64,000 nt of DNA from Mytilus edulis (Eukaryota > Mollusca > Bivalvia > Mytilida > Mytilidae): NCBI RefSeq assembly GCF_963676685.1, contig NC_092348.1:19133386-19197385 (forward strand). Reading direction: 5' to 3'. Under the pieces are notes generated by a model. That model did not search any database. It was given only the letters and a program-made list of their open reading frames with translations, and had not been told where the DNA came from. Shown here piece by piece: positions 48,101 to 59,280 of the stretch (position 1 is the first letter of the stretch; each line of letters begins with the position of its first letter). A program made the position numbers and the translations under genes.

Positions 48101-48790
48101 TCTTAGTGTATTAACATCATGACAGCATATACTCTAATCCTTTCTATTTATCCTTTCCAAATAACAACATTTATACCTGTGTACGCTTGAACTCACACCT
48201 GCGGCTAAATAGCTACAAGGTAAACGAATTGACCTCAAGCCGAGAAATATACAGTGACCTTTACAAAATAATATACACACTCTGCTCACACATTAGTTGC
48301 ATTGAAATGATTATCAAAACAATAACGGTAAATAGAACTGAAATATTTTCAGTTCAATATCAGTAAAAATGTTCAATAAATATTTTATGAAAAAAATCTC
48401 AACAATAATTAATTAAATTTATTCAAAAACATTTACTAGAGATAATTTTATAGGAGTTTAATTCAATCAATACAAAACGGTATATATATGCATATTCACT
48501 TTCGTTCATTCTTATATTGTGGTTTATAACTTCGACCATTCGTCAGCAGTGCGCTTTTAATTACGTATATTGTCGATAAGCTATAAGAGTTAAACAGATT
48601 TTATTTTTTCCCAGAATTCAATAAATCGGGCTAATACGTCACGACCCACTCGAGAATTCAACCAAAAAAGTTACAAATACTTGATTTTCTCCGTTATTAG
48701 AAGGAATATAAATTTAAAACTTTGCAAATGTGTTTTTTATGTTAAGATGAACATAATTAGATGATAAGTAAAAAATCGCGGAATTTCCCT
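45105..48790. mobile_element. 3.7-kb TTAA-flanked element nested in the transposase intron
   Basis: Ends AGGGAAACTTCGC and inverted GCGGAATTTCCCT, with further similarity inward to the ATTATGTTCAT block. TTAA is present on both sides (45101-45104 and 48791-48794). TTAA targets occur for Kolobok and piggyBac elements; the AGGG tip is nearer to what I recall for Kolobok. No transposase is visible. It contains dispersed repeat copy 2 (45325-46740). Confidence 0.72.
45325..46740 (+). repeat. Dispersed repeat family, copy 2
   Basis: Counterpart of 19332-21545, with a local TTATATGTCTCTG inverted repeat insertion at about 46108-46140. It is shorter than copy 1 and joins the two conserved blocks directly. 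Confidence 0.85.
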
Positions 48791-49915
48791 TTAAGTTGAA
48801 GCATTAAAATCGGACATGAGGGCGGATAGAAGTTTAAAGGGCGTTTATTTGGTCTATGCTCATGCATTGATGGGTACATAAGTCACTATTATGACTTCTT
48901 TTTATTTATCCACAATTACATTAACTGTGGACGTAAACAATTTTCCTTTGTTTTGCTTGGTCTATATAATTATATTAGCGTTAAAATAGGGAAATAGGAA
49001 GGATAATTTTGTTCGAAAATAAGTACCTGAATCAGTCTCAGGAAACAGAACCTTATCAAGTTTTTATGAAGATGATCTCCTGAAAATAATCCATCCTCTT
49101 TTATATCTTTAAAAAATGTCATCCAAAACTGTGAGTTTTCTTTTCTATAAATTCCCCACCATGATTCAATTCGTTGATTATGTTGGCTTGTGCCGTAAAG
49201 AAACGCACTGTTATTTCGAGCATACGTATCATTATCATTGCGTCGTAAAAAAGACTGCATTTTCAGCGACCTTACTATTTTCGGTACCAAGATCTCCTCT
49301 TATCACCATAGGTCCTCCCTTCCGAAGAATAGCTTTGACAAAATACCCAGAAATAACCCGAGGGTCACTACTAGTCTGTCCTGCCTCCAACCATATTATC
49401 AGTCTAGAAAAGCCATCTATGCATCCATTTATGCATATTCCAAAAGGTTTAAGTTTATCATAGGAATCCAAATGCCTTATAAAGTTTGGCCCTTTCGAAC
49501 AATATTCTCTCCTATGTAATCGACCTTTTCGTCGCATTTCAACTCCTTCAGGGTTTATAATTTGCATTATAATTCGCACATACTCTTTTTGTATAGTTAA
49601 ACCTGCTTGTCTACACTTCATAAACATCCAGCGATAACCATGAAGCCTTCCAGATCCTTTAATGTTGTCTTTGATAAAAGCAACGACATCTTCAAGTGGC
49701 GTGTAGTGTTTTCGGCGAAATAAACGTAGCTTCTTCAATATTCGTTTCAGGTGTCGATAAGAAATAATGTAGTGATGATGTTTTGCTAAAAGTGCCAGTA
49801 TTTCCATATAATCGAGTCCCATTTCGAAATAAACCCTTATGTATTTCTCCATTCTTTCACTTTTAAGAGAAGATATTAGTCGCCGTACCATCAGCACTGA
49901 ATGAATTTGAATAAC

Positions 49916-50355
49916 ATTTTGTGCGCACATTATATTATGTCGTGCGCACATTATATTATATTGTGCGCACAGTATATTATGTTGTGCGCACAATATATTT
50001 AAATTGAGCGCACAATATATTATGTTGTGTGCACAAGATATTATTTTGTGCGCACACGATATTATTTTGTGCGCACAATATATTTAAGTTGTGCGCACAA
50101 TATATTATGTTGTGCGCACAATATATTTAAATTGAGCGCACAATATATTTAAGTTGTGCGCACCAGATATTATTTTGTGCGCACACGATATTATTTTGTG
50201 CGCACAATATATTTAAGTTGTGCGCACAATATATTATTTTGTGCGCACAATATATTTAAGTTGTGCGCACAATATGTTATTTTGTGCGCACAATATATTA
50301 TTTTGTGCGCACAATATATTTTTTTTTCTTTGCATGTCCCTAGCGGGGCTCCGTA
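49916..50355 (-). repeat. Right terminal inverted repeat with 19 TTGTGCGCACAA palindromes
   Basis: Reverse complement of the left end with one extra 21-bp unit. Identity holds up to GTGCGCACAAAAT and stops abruptly inside. The transposase start codon (49891) lies 25 bp inside this repeat, so the array probably also acts as its promoter region. Confidence 0.95.
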
Positions 50356-50361
50356 TATTTC

Positions 50362-50600
50362 AATAAATATTGTGTTTTGAAAAATTTGTGTAAATTAATT
50401 TGAATTTTATATACATAAAAGTATGTTCTCCAGGCTGATCACCAATCTCTCATTCTTGTTGCTCGCTTTGTGCAAACTGGTCATACGCAAATTCTGTAAG
50501 TTAATATTATATGTAAAAATATCTTTCTTTTTACCGTTCACTTGGTTTTATAAGAAATAAAGAATCTAAATAAAATGATACAATTAATTTTATTTAGTTT
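50362..50600 (+). pseudogene. LINE-C 3' end, distal part
   Basis: Continues the degenerate LINE frame cut at 31707, then a 3' UTR with AAATAAAGAATCTAAATAAA. It is separated from its proximal part by the 18.65-kb transposon. Confidence 0.7.
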
Positions 50601-50974
50601 TTCGGATTTAATTACCTTAAATTAAAGGATGCGAAAAGATATATTAATGTAACTTTTTCAAAGTTCAAGTTGATCAATTATTGATTTAAGTGAATAAATG
50701 AAATTTATTTTCTCGAGGAATAAATCAAATTTATTTTCTCGAGGAATAAATCAAATCAGGAACATATATATTGTTAGGTATACTGTTCCCAGATTGAATA
50801 GTATACAAATCCTAGTTCTTATATTATAGTAATAATTATTCATCGGCGAAAAGGATAGTATATTTGTTGTGTTGGAAGAATCGTAAAAGTGTTTTATTTT
50901 CTAAATTCTATTTATTTACTCGGACATCGTAGAGTTTCAAATTCTTTTTTTTACCATATTGGACTTCATATTGT

Positions 50975-51232
50975 GTATTGAATTGAAACAAGAACGCGGA
51001 CCTCGATGAGAACACCTGGATTGAAAGTTTGCAAATATTCCGACCAATGAAATTCCTTTTACTATGTAACGCGAACTTCAACGAAAGCACCTAGATGAAA
51101 TATTGTGTATTGAATTGAAACATGAACGCGGACCTCGATGAGAACACCTGGATTGAAAGTTTGCAAACGTTTCAACCAATTAAATTCATTTTGATATGTA
51201 ACGCGAACTTCAACGAAAGCACCTAAATGAAA
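50975..51232 (+). repeat. Two-copy ~126-bp tandem repeat upstream of LINE-B
   Basis: Two units (TTGTGTATTGAATTGAAAC..GAACGCGGACCTCGATGAG..GAAAGCACCTA) directly ahead of a nearly complete LINE. Such monomers are typical of LINE 5' UTR promoters (inference). A related single block is at 15200-15320. Confidence 0.75.
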
Positions 51233-51472
51233 TATTTTATGTATACGACAATCAGTTTTTATTAAGACATTGGTAGTGAGTCCAATGGTTTTCACACACG
51301 TCGCACTTTGTCTATGTTTGAGCACAATTTTTGTTTATATTGTTTATACTGTATTTGATATTCGTACTTTATATTTACATTTACTTAGGATTCTACTTTT
51401 ACAGGAGTCTAGTACATTTAATTTAGTTTAATTTATTAAGTAGATATTTTGAAAGTCACCATTGCTTTTGCA

Positions 51473-52739
51473 ATGGATGACAGTCAACATTTTACAGGGA
51501 GTGGATATGAGGTAGATCCCCTTGAAGAGTACGTGCATAATTTACAAGATACTCATGTTGATACCCCACATAAGAATTTTGATTCTATTAGTGTTAGGTC
51601 AGGTACTGACAGTGAAGTCAGTACGTCTGAATACGAAGCAGCCCATGATTGGCAAACCCAGCGCCATAAGAAAAGGAAGATTAATATCTCTCCTGGTTTA
51701 AAAACTTATAGCGAAAGTGTACAAAGCACTATTAAGAAAGCTCCTACTAGAAGGAGACTAGAAGTGAAAAAAACTGTTAGCAAAGCGAAGAAGTTTTTCG
51801 CTGTTGTTACATGTGTAGATACAGAAATAAAACTGGGTCTTAAAAACCCTATTTTAATACAAAAACTGTTTAACAAAACAGTTGGTATAATTAAAACTTT
51901 AAATAAAACTAAAACAGGCAATTTATTTGTAGAGTGTTTTGATGTAAATCAATTTAATGAGTTAAAAAAGCTCAACAAATTAGGTGAGTGGGAAATCAGA
52001 GTTAATATTCCCAAAATTATGTCCACTTCTGTGGGGTGTATTTATAGAACCCCATCAGATATAAGTATTGATCAGGTTAAAGAAGCCCTAGAGGCATATA
52101 ATGTTATCAAGGTAGAAGAAATATTCTTCTACGATAAAGTAAAGAAACAGAAGGTACGTTCTGCCACTTTAAAATTATATTTTAATACTCCGGAACTACC
52201 GGAAAGAGTCAATCTGGGCTTTACATCATATAAGGTCAAAATTTTTGTTAAAAAACCTATACAATGTTTTAAATGCCAAAGCTACGGTCACATGCAGAAC
52301 GAATGTTCTAATAAAGAAATATGTGTCCGTTGTGGTGGTGCACATACAACACCAAATTGTGATAAACCCCCCAAATGTATTAATTGTAATGGGGAACACC
52401 CAGCCTCAAATAAAGACTGTCCCAAGAGGATTGAAAATATCAAAATCATAACAAAGGTCGCTAAAGAGAAGTGCAGTTATAAGGAAGCACGGACAGAAGT
52501 AAAGCATGAAATTAAAAAAACAAGATATAGTTCACCGTCCTAAAACAAAATCTCCCCTTCCCAAAGAACACACAGAGATAGAAGATCTTTTAGTATTTAT
52601 AGCCTTATTACTTAAGAAACTACCTGCTATTAAGGAAGAAAATGCCCAATTTATTTATATTACAGATTTAGTTAAAAAGGTTTTTGGGTTTGAAATACAA
52701 CCACAAAATCTTACAAAACGATTTACTGAACTTATATAA
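51473..52739 (+). pseudogene. LINE-B ORF1, Gag-like RNA-binding protein with CCHC knuckles
   Basis: Start at 51473 (MDDSQHFTGSG). A charged N-terminal region is followed by an RRM-like part (IRVNIPKIM..; FNTPELPERVNLGF) and three zinc knuckles: CFKCQSYGHMQNEC, CVRCGGAHTTPNC and CINCNGEHPASNKDC. The first frame stops at 52543. After one A fewer in the A7 run at 52514-52520 the frame would continue through an acidic/helical tail to 52739, 50 bp before the first candidate ORF2 ATG; I prefer that reading. The product would coat LINE RNA. Confidence 0.85.
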
Positions 52740-52827
52740 GCAAATATTTGTTTTACAGGGTAAATTGTACAGAATATCTCTTTTAATAATGTATATATTA
52801 TATTTGTATTTAAACCTAATATTAGTC

Positions 52828-55800
52828 ATGGCAGCACATTTTACAGTACTGCACTGGAATTGCCAGGGTCTTAAAGCCCATGCACCAGAATTTTTATGGC
52901 ACTTAGGGTCTGTTAAACATAGGCCTGACATTATTTGTTTACAAGAAACTTTTTGTTCAAATGAGTCAGATTTTATAGATATACAAGGATATATGTTGGC
53001 TGCCTTCTCCACGAGAGGCACAAAAAGAGGGGGGACGGCTATTTATTGTAAAAATGGTATTAACTTTACTAAGGTATCGTTAACCAGTAAATTAGAGATT
53101 TCAGCTATTAACATTATTTATAATAAGAAACGTTTATTGATTGTCAATATATACGACCCACAATCTGATACAGTTCAGACAGACTATGATATTCTAATAA
53201 ACCAATTTGATACCGAATTTATTTTATGTGGAGATTTTAATGCTCACCACAATTTATGGGGTAGTGAAAGCATAGCCACGAAAGGTAGAGAACTAGCAAA
53301 TTCAATTTTATATAATAATATTTGTTTATTAAATGAAGGATCAGGCACGCGCCTGAATCCTACTAACCTTAAAACTTCATGTATTGATTTAGCCTTTTGT
53401 AGTTTGAATTTAGCTCACAGGATTCAGTGGTCAGTTGACCAAAACACTACTTTTAATAGTGATCACTTTTCTATATCACTTAAAATAGATATCAAAGTTA
53501 ACAATAGTGAAGAAAATAATAACTTTAAATGGAATTTTAAGAAAGCTGATTGGAAGAATTTTTCCAAAGCTTGTGATGAGAGAATTTCAGATAATTATAT
53601 TTCTGATAATATTGAAAACTCTAATACTATGTTAACTACTGAGCTTATTGATATTGCAACTCAGTTTATCCCTATTAAAAAATTTAGAAAGCAAACGAAA
53701 CCTTGTGTGCCATGGTGGTCTGACCAATGCAACAAAGCGATAAAGGACAGAAATAAGGCTAGAAACAAAGCTAGACATACAGGAAAGGGGCATGATTTTA
53801 TTATTTATAAGGAAAAAAACAAAATTAGTCAAAAAGTTTTACAGGATACACAAGATATATATTGGAAAAGTTATTGTAACACATTGAATGACAATTCCAA
53901 TATTTCAGATTTATGGTATAATATTAAAAAAATGCTTGGTAAAATAAGCAGCAAAAAAGAGATACCAGCTCTTAGAGCATGTGGTCACTTTTTAACTAGT
54001 ACTATTGATAAAGCAAACTATTTTGCTAAAAAAATTTGTAGAAGTTAGCAGTTCTAACAACTATGATAATGATTTTAAAAAGCACAAATCTACTGTTGAA
54101 GAGCAGGAAATCAACACGTTTCTTAAATATTATAAAGAAAATCAAGATTGTTTTAATGAAAAATTCACTTTACAGGAATTTAAAGATGCCATTTCAGATA
54201 CAAACGATAGTTCACCTGGTAAAGATAAAACCAGTTACAGCATGTTCAGACATCTGAGCGACAAAACTTTAAACATTTTTTTGCTATTTTTAAATAAAAT
54301 ATGGTTTTTACAGGAGATTCCTAAAGACTGGAAACATTCTGTGGTCATCCCTTGTTTAAAACAAGGAAAAGATTCAAGTGATCCGTTGTCTTATAGGCCT
54401 ATAGCTTTGACCTCTAATTTTAATAAAATTTTGGAAAAGATGGTAAATAACCGATTAAGATGGTTTTTAGAAAAAAATAATTTATATAATCCAAACCAAA
54501 GTGGATTTCGCAAAAATAAAAAATACTTTACAGCAATGTATTAGACTTGATAATGAAATACATAAAACTTTTGCTAAGAAATATATTACTGTTGGCGTTT
54601 TCATAGACTTTCAAAAGGCTTTTGATATGCTATGGAAACACGGATTATTAAAGAAAATGGTTAATTTTGGTATTAAAGGAAATTTGCTAGCTTATGTCAA
54701 TAATTATTTAACATCAAGAACACTACAAGTTAAAATAAATAATACTTTTTCAGAAACTTATTTTGTTGAAAATGGTACCCCACAAGGGAGTTGTATAAGT
54801 TCCACTTTATTTAATATTATGGTTAATGATTTATCAACATGTTTACAAGACTGTGAGATTTCACAATTTGCAGATGACGGTGCTATATGGAAATCAGGTT
54901 CATGTATTAAGTTCTTACAGAAGAAAATCCAACTAGACTTGGATAATATTTGTAAATGGTGCTCTACATGGGGCTTTAAAATTTCTCCAAGTAAAACTGT
55001 TGCTATGATATTTACAAGAAGAAACAATATAAATATATCTTTAAAACTTGGTAATCACACATTAGAAATAGTTAAAGAAATTAAATTTTTAGGATTAATT
55101 TTTGACAGAAATTTAACTTGGCAAAAACATATCCAAAGTTTACAAACAAAGTGTCTAAAAGTTATTAACTGTATGAGAGTTCTTACAGGAACAAGATGGG
55201 GCGCAACCAGCAATACCCTTAGAACTATTTATATTTCCTTGATTAGATCAAAACTTGATTATGGATGTGAAATTTATAATTCAGCTTCTTTTAGTACTAA
55301 AAAATGTCTAGATAAAATTCAAAATCAGGCATTACGTATATGTACTGGTTCAATGAGATCAGCTTCCTTGAAAGCTTTGCAAGTTGAAATGGGAGATCCA
55401 CCTTTAGAAATAAGAAGACAAAGTCTAATAGCAAAAGCTTTTTTAAATATGACTAGTTTTGACAACTCACACCCGGCTAAAGCCGCGGTAAATGACACTT
55501 TCATTTTTGATTATTACTCCAAAAACGTTAAACGAAAACCCTTTTCAATAACAGCAAGAGATTTTCTAGCTCAAAACAAATTTTCTACTGAATATATTTA
55601 TAGATATTCAGAATGTCCATGTCCACCATGGCATATCGAAAAATCATTAGTTAAAACACAACTTCAGGATAAAATAAGTAAAAAGGATCTGCCACATTTA
55701 ATTAAAAGTGAGGCCGAAATATTAATCGACTCAGAATATTCAAAACATTTGCAAATATTTACAGATGGATCTAAAGACCCACATGGTAATACAAGTTGTG

Positions 55801-56606
55801 CATATGTTGTTCCAGAACTTAAAATAAAAAAAGGTTTTAAACTACCAAACTATATTTCTATATTTATGTCAGAATTAATGGCAATATTTGTAAGTCTTTT
55901 ATGGCTAGAAGATTTTAAACCTATTAAAACCGTAATTTTTGTAGATTCTTTGTCAGCTCTTCAAGCCATCAGAGCTCCTATTTTTAAAGTAAAGAATCAA
56001 ATTTTATACGATATTCATTTAATTTTGACTTCACTTAAAAAGGGTGGATCAGAAATTATATTTGAATGGATACCAAGTCATGTCGGAGTAATGGGCAACG
56101 AAAGTGCAGATTTACAAGCCAAAAACGCACTTAATTTAGACAACTGCATAGATTTTATACCTCTCTTTAAAGAAGACATTAAAACTGTCTGTAAAAATTT
56201 TCTGAAAAATTCATGGCAAAAAGATTGGGAAACAAACAAAGATAGGTCATTATTTAAAATTATTGATAAAGTAAATTTTCAAATTAATATTCCAAATTTA
56301 ACAAGAGAGATAGAAATATTACTCTTCAAATTAAGAACAGGATATATTGGACTAAATAAGCACCTGAATAAAATTGGAGTAGTTACCTCAAATCTATGTA
56401 TAAACTGCAACCAGATCGAAAGTGTAGAGCATTATATGTTAAATTGTAAATTATTCAATTTAGAAAGGAAAATGTTATTTGAAAAACTAAAAAAGCTAAA
56501 TGTTACTGATTTTTCACTTAAAAATTTACTAAAAGGTTATAATTTTGCCCCTATTAATGAATATATGCTGAGTACGAAAAGACTACATTATGTCAACAAT
56601 ACGTAG
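52828..56606 (+). pseudogene. LINE-B ORF2: endonuclease, reverse transcriptase, RNase H, zinc finger; two frameshifts
   Basis: Start at 52828 (MAAHFTVLHW) or 52789. APE-type endonuclease: NCQGL, CLQETF, CGDFNAHH, SDHFS. A shift in A7 (54028-54034) leads into the RT N-terminal blocks (SPGKDK; RPIAL; NQSGFRKN). A second in A6 (54518-54523) leads to the palm: GVFIDFQKAFDML, GTPQGSCISS and FADDG (Phe in place of the usual Tyr). RNase H follows with FTDGSKD, SELMAIF, FVDSLSAL and IPSHVGVMGNESAD, all catalytic acids present. It ends with CINCNQIESVEHYMLNC. It would copy LINE RNA at a nicked target. Removing one A at each site opens the whole frame. Confidence 0.9.
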
Positions 56607-56769
56607 CAATTTTTTTTTTTTTTTTAGATTTTATTAGTTTTTATTTGAACTAAATTCAAATGCTGTATTTTGTTTTACCTTTTACATATAATTCATATAA
56701 AAAATAGGGGTCTACCTATATTAGGGAGAATTCATTTTCTGCCCCAGGAAAAAAAAAAATGGTAAATTT

Positions 56770-59280
56770 GTTAATGAATACTTTTAATAGTTAAAGACAT
56801 ATCATGCTATATTCACCTACATCAAAACACCAGGATAGCTACCTTCACTATATAGAAAGAAATGCACAAAAGAAACTCTTTGCCTAAGATAAGGAACAGT
56901 ACTCACCAAGAGAGCGATATCTTTAATTTTTCAACTCGACCTCGATTAAGAAATCACTACTTACATAGCTACAGAATTAATTTTCAATACATTCATTTTC
57001 ATATTTAAGCTGCTAAATTTATTACACTTTTTTTTAATATTCAAGTATTAATTCATGTTAAGTCACCGACACAACATATAGACAAGTAGATTAGCGGTGC
57101 CAACCAGTGGTCACCCCCTGACATGGTAGTCGTGATATACAGGGTATGAAATTATGTTAAATATTTAACCAGATTGTCGTGTGTGTAGCTTGTTTAACAA
57201 TGGCGTCAGCACAAGTACATCGAATGTACTTACGGGAAAAACAAGCAAGTACAATTCAAACTGGAATCCTTGAGCATCCTAGTAAATTAATATAAAAGTA
57301 TAAAGTCCCGTTTTTTATTATAGAAATAAGTTAATTTATTTTTCTTTATATATATATATATATATATATACAATTTGGCTTTTTTTTTGGGGGGGGGTAT
57401 ATCATGAAACAGTTTTTTGCATTTCGGGATCTAGACAGTGGCATGTCCTCTGCCTGACTGATCACCAGACAGAGAACAGGTCAATGTATGGTTCCAGTTT
57501 GCAATTAACCTACACTACCATGGTTAGTACCTCCGTGGGATAGTGCGTATACACGATTCTCACGGGACCACTGGCTGGGGCAGCTGATCAAAACTTAAGT
57601 CGTATATTTCATAAGCAAATAAGTAACACCTGATTAAAAACAACAAATGAGCGACACACTAGGTTCTTGTAAAACTCACAACAAAAGTCATAAAAAAAAA
57701 AAAAAAAAAAAAACATTAATTCTTTTTTTTTTCTGTTATTGAAAAAAAAACATTAGGAACATATAGGGCGCAATTTCCAGTAGGAAAGCCGTCCTTAAAA
57801 AGCCCACAGAAGAAGAAGAAGGTTTATTAAGACATTATCGCTCAAATATAGTTAATAAAAATTATATCAGAGCAACAATGCATAATTGTTTCTTTTCCAT
57901 TCTTTTTTATTTTAATAATGTTTATGTTGATTTTAATTTGGTAGGTAGACTTATATTAAATGCCCTAAACGTAAATATACGGGGTTTTTTTTAAATGTAT
58001 TAGACGTAAGATAATGTCGACTTAGAGCAAGTCAAGGTCGTAAAACTTAAATCAACCAACCCATCGTTATCGCAGACTAAAATTTATCTCATATAAACAG
58101 AATATATGTTTATTTATAGCAAGACTTTTTGTACGTCACGGTGCATGACAGCACAATAATCCCTTTACAGAATCGGAACCACAATTCACAATTTTCGTAT
58201 TGTGCTGCTTTTCCACAATGAACGCCTGTTTCGCGTCAGTGACCGATATTACAATTTGAAACACAGTTTTAAAAGTTTATTGAGCTGTTCCTTCATTTAC
58301 AAAGTTGTGCAAGACTTAACTGTTTATTAAATTCAACAAATGTCAACATTATCTTCATTAATTTTATTATTTAACACAACATTGCTTTTATTACAAGCTA
58401 TTTCATATATCAATATACAGCTAGGGAATATTTGTTGTTGACCGAAAATATAAGATACATCGATTTAAACTATGTGAAAAATAAATAATTTTTGTAAGTA
58501 ACTTTAATTTTCGTGTCTATATTTAATTTACGAGTACACTATAGTAACACAGAAAAAGAGAAACGGAAATATACAGGAATACCTAAAGTTTCGTAAGTCA
58601 TTGCAATGGACCATACATTACTGACATGTCACAAGTTTTCATAGCACTCAGCAAGTTTTGAAACGAATATGTGAGATAAAGATCTACTGCATTTGGGCAA
58701 ATTAAAAATATGTTAAACATCTAACTATTTTATTTTTAACAGATTCACAAGTTTTAAATTTTTTAAACCGTGCATCAATATTTTATCTTTTTAATTAAAT
58801 TTCTTATATGTTACGTGTATTGATCATTCATTTGTTTAAATTGTGATAAGTATATGACTTTAATAAGAATACACGCATTTATATATATAAGTCGATAAAG
58901 TTTGAAACGAATAAACGAAAGATACATCGATGTTGTTTTGCTTGGGTGATTTACCTGTTAAAAGCTCGGGTCTCAACACGGTTTAAAACGAATTAATACC
59001 AGTTTGAAATAGTTTAACGGGGGCGTGGCCTATTTGTTTGACGTAACGTACCGCCAACTTGAATTAAATTGAACGACTGCAAGCGAATCTATTTGACTGG
59101 CATTAAAATGATTTGATATGCATTGAAATAAATTAAAAATGATTTTTAATTTTTGTCAATCTTAATCAAATGACGATTAATCTCATTTAAACAGCGTTAA
59201 TGCGTTTTTGTCCGATCAAGTTAAATTCGGGTTACTAGTGTAAGACATTGCAAGACAAAAAAGAAAAAAGAAAAACAGCA
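56770..59280. other. Intergenic stretch before the fibrinogen-related gene
   Basis: No gene seen. It contains (TA)n (57346-57371), an A22 run at about 57692-57713, and the presumed promoter of the next gene near its right edge (not resolved). Confidence 0.5.

Larger units (their letters stand above)
44235..49891 (-). pseudogene. IS3-like DDE transposase of the giant transposon, two exons, one +1 frameshift
   Basis: Cut-and-paste transposase. I choose ATG at 49891 (MVRRLISSL); a longer frame runs out into the terminal repeat. Exon 1 (49891-49027) has an N-terminal helical DNA-binding region (YMEILALLAKHHHY..S.RHLKRIL, HTH-like), the HGYRWM block, then the rve core with first Asp in HLDSYDKLKPFG, second Asp in RGDLGTEN and Glu in NQRIESWWG (about 57 and 41 residues apart). 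A run of four A (complement of 49260-49263) shifts the frame between the second Asp and the Glu; three A would keep it open. Exon 1 ends CAG/GTACTT; exon 2 (44567-44235) follows a 4.46-kb intron in phase 0. The length without the shift is about 400 codons. Confidence 0.9.
31708..50355. mobile_element. 18.65-kb IS3-like (IS3EU-type) DNA transposon carrying a HECT-like gene
   Basis: Ends are exact: TACGGAGCCCCGCTAGGG at 31708 and its reverse complement ending at 50355. They are flanked by the direct repeat TATTTC (31702-31707 and 50356-50361), a 6-bp target duplication. The inverted ends are 419 bp (left) and 440 bp (right). Cargo: a two-exon DDE transposase (minus, 49891-44235) and a two-exon HECT-like ligase gene (plus, 35458-39504), both reading inward. 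The transposase is of the family I recall as IS3EU in repeat nomenclature; this name is from memory. It is inserted in LINE-C, and several smaller elements are nested inside. The interior is otherwise non-coding. Confidence 0.93.
51330..56760 (+). mobile_element. Nearly full-length LINE-B (I/Nimb-like non-LTR retrotransposon)
   Basis: ORF1 with CCHC knuckles, then ORF2 with endonuclease, RT, RNase H and a terminal CCHC-type finger, in the order of the I-group (Jockey superfamily) LINEs. The 3' region has a T16 run at 56611 and an A11 run at 56750; the exact 3' end and target duplication were not found. Four frames are joined by three single-base shifts, all in A-runs, so the copy is young or the shifts are sequence errors. 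Confidence 0.88.

Noticed and set aside
49892-50380. ORFs with repeated CAQHNI / CAHNIL peptides in the terminal repeats (also 31955-32158)
   Set aside because: They are translations of the TTGTGCGCACAA array; the transposase start is better placed at 49891.
57410-57590. tRNA or SINE head near 57,540 (CCGTGGGATAGTGCGTATAC)
   Set aside because: No convincing A or B box could be found.
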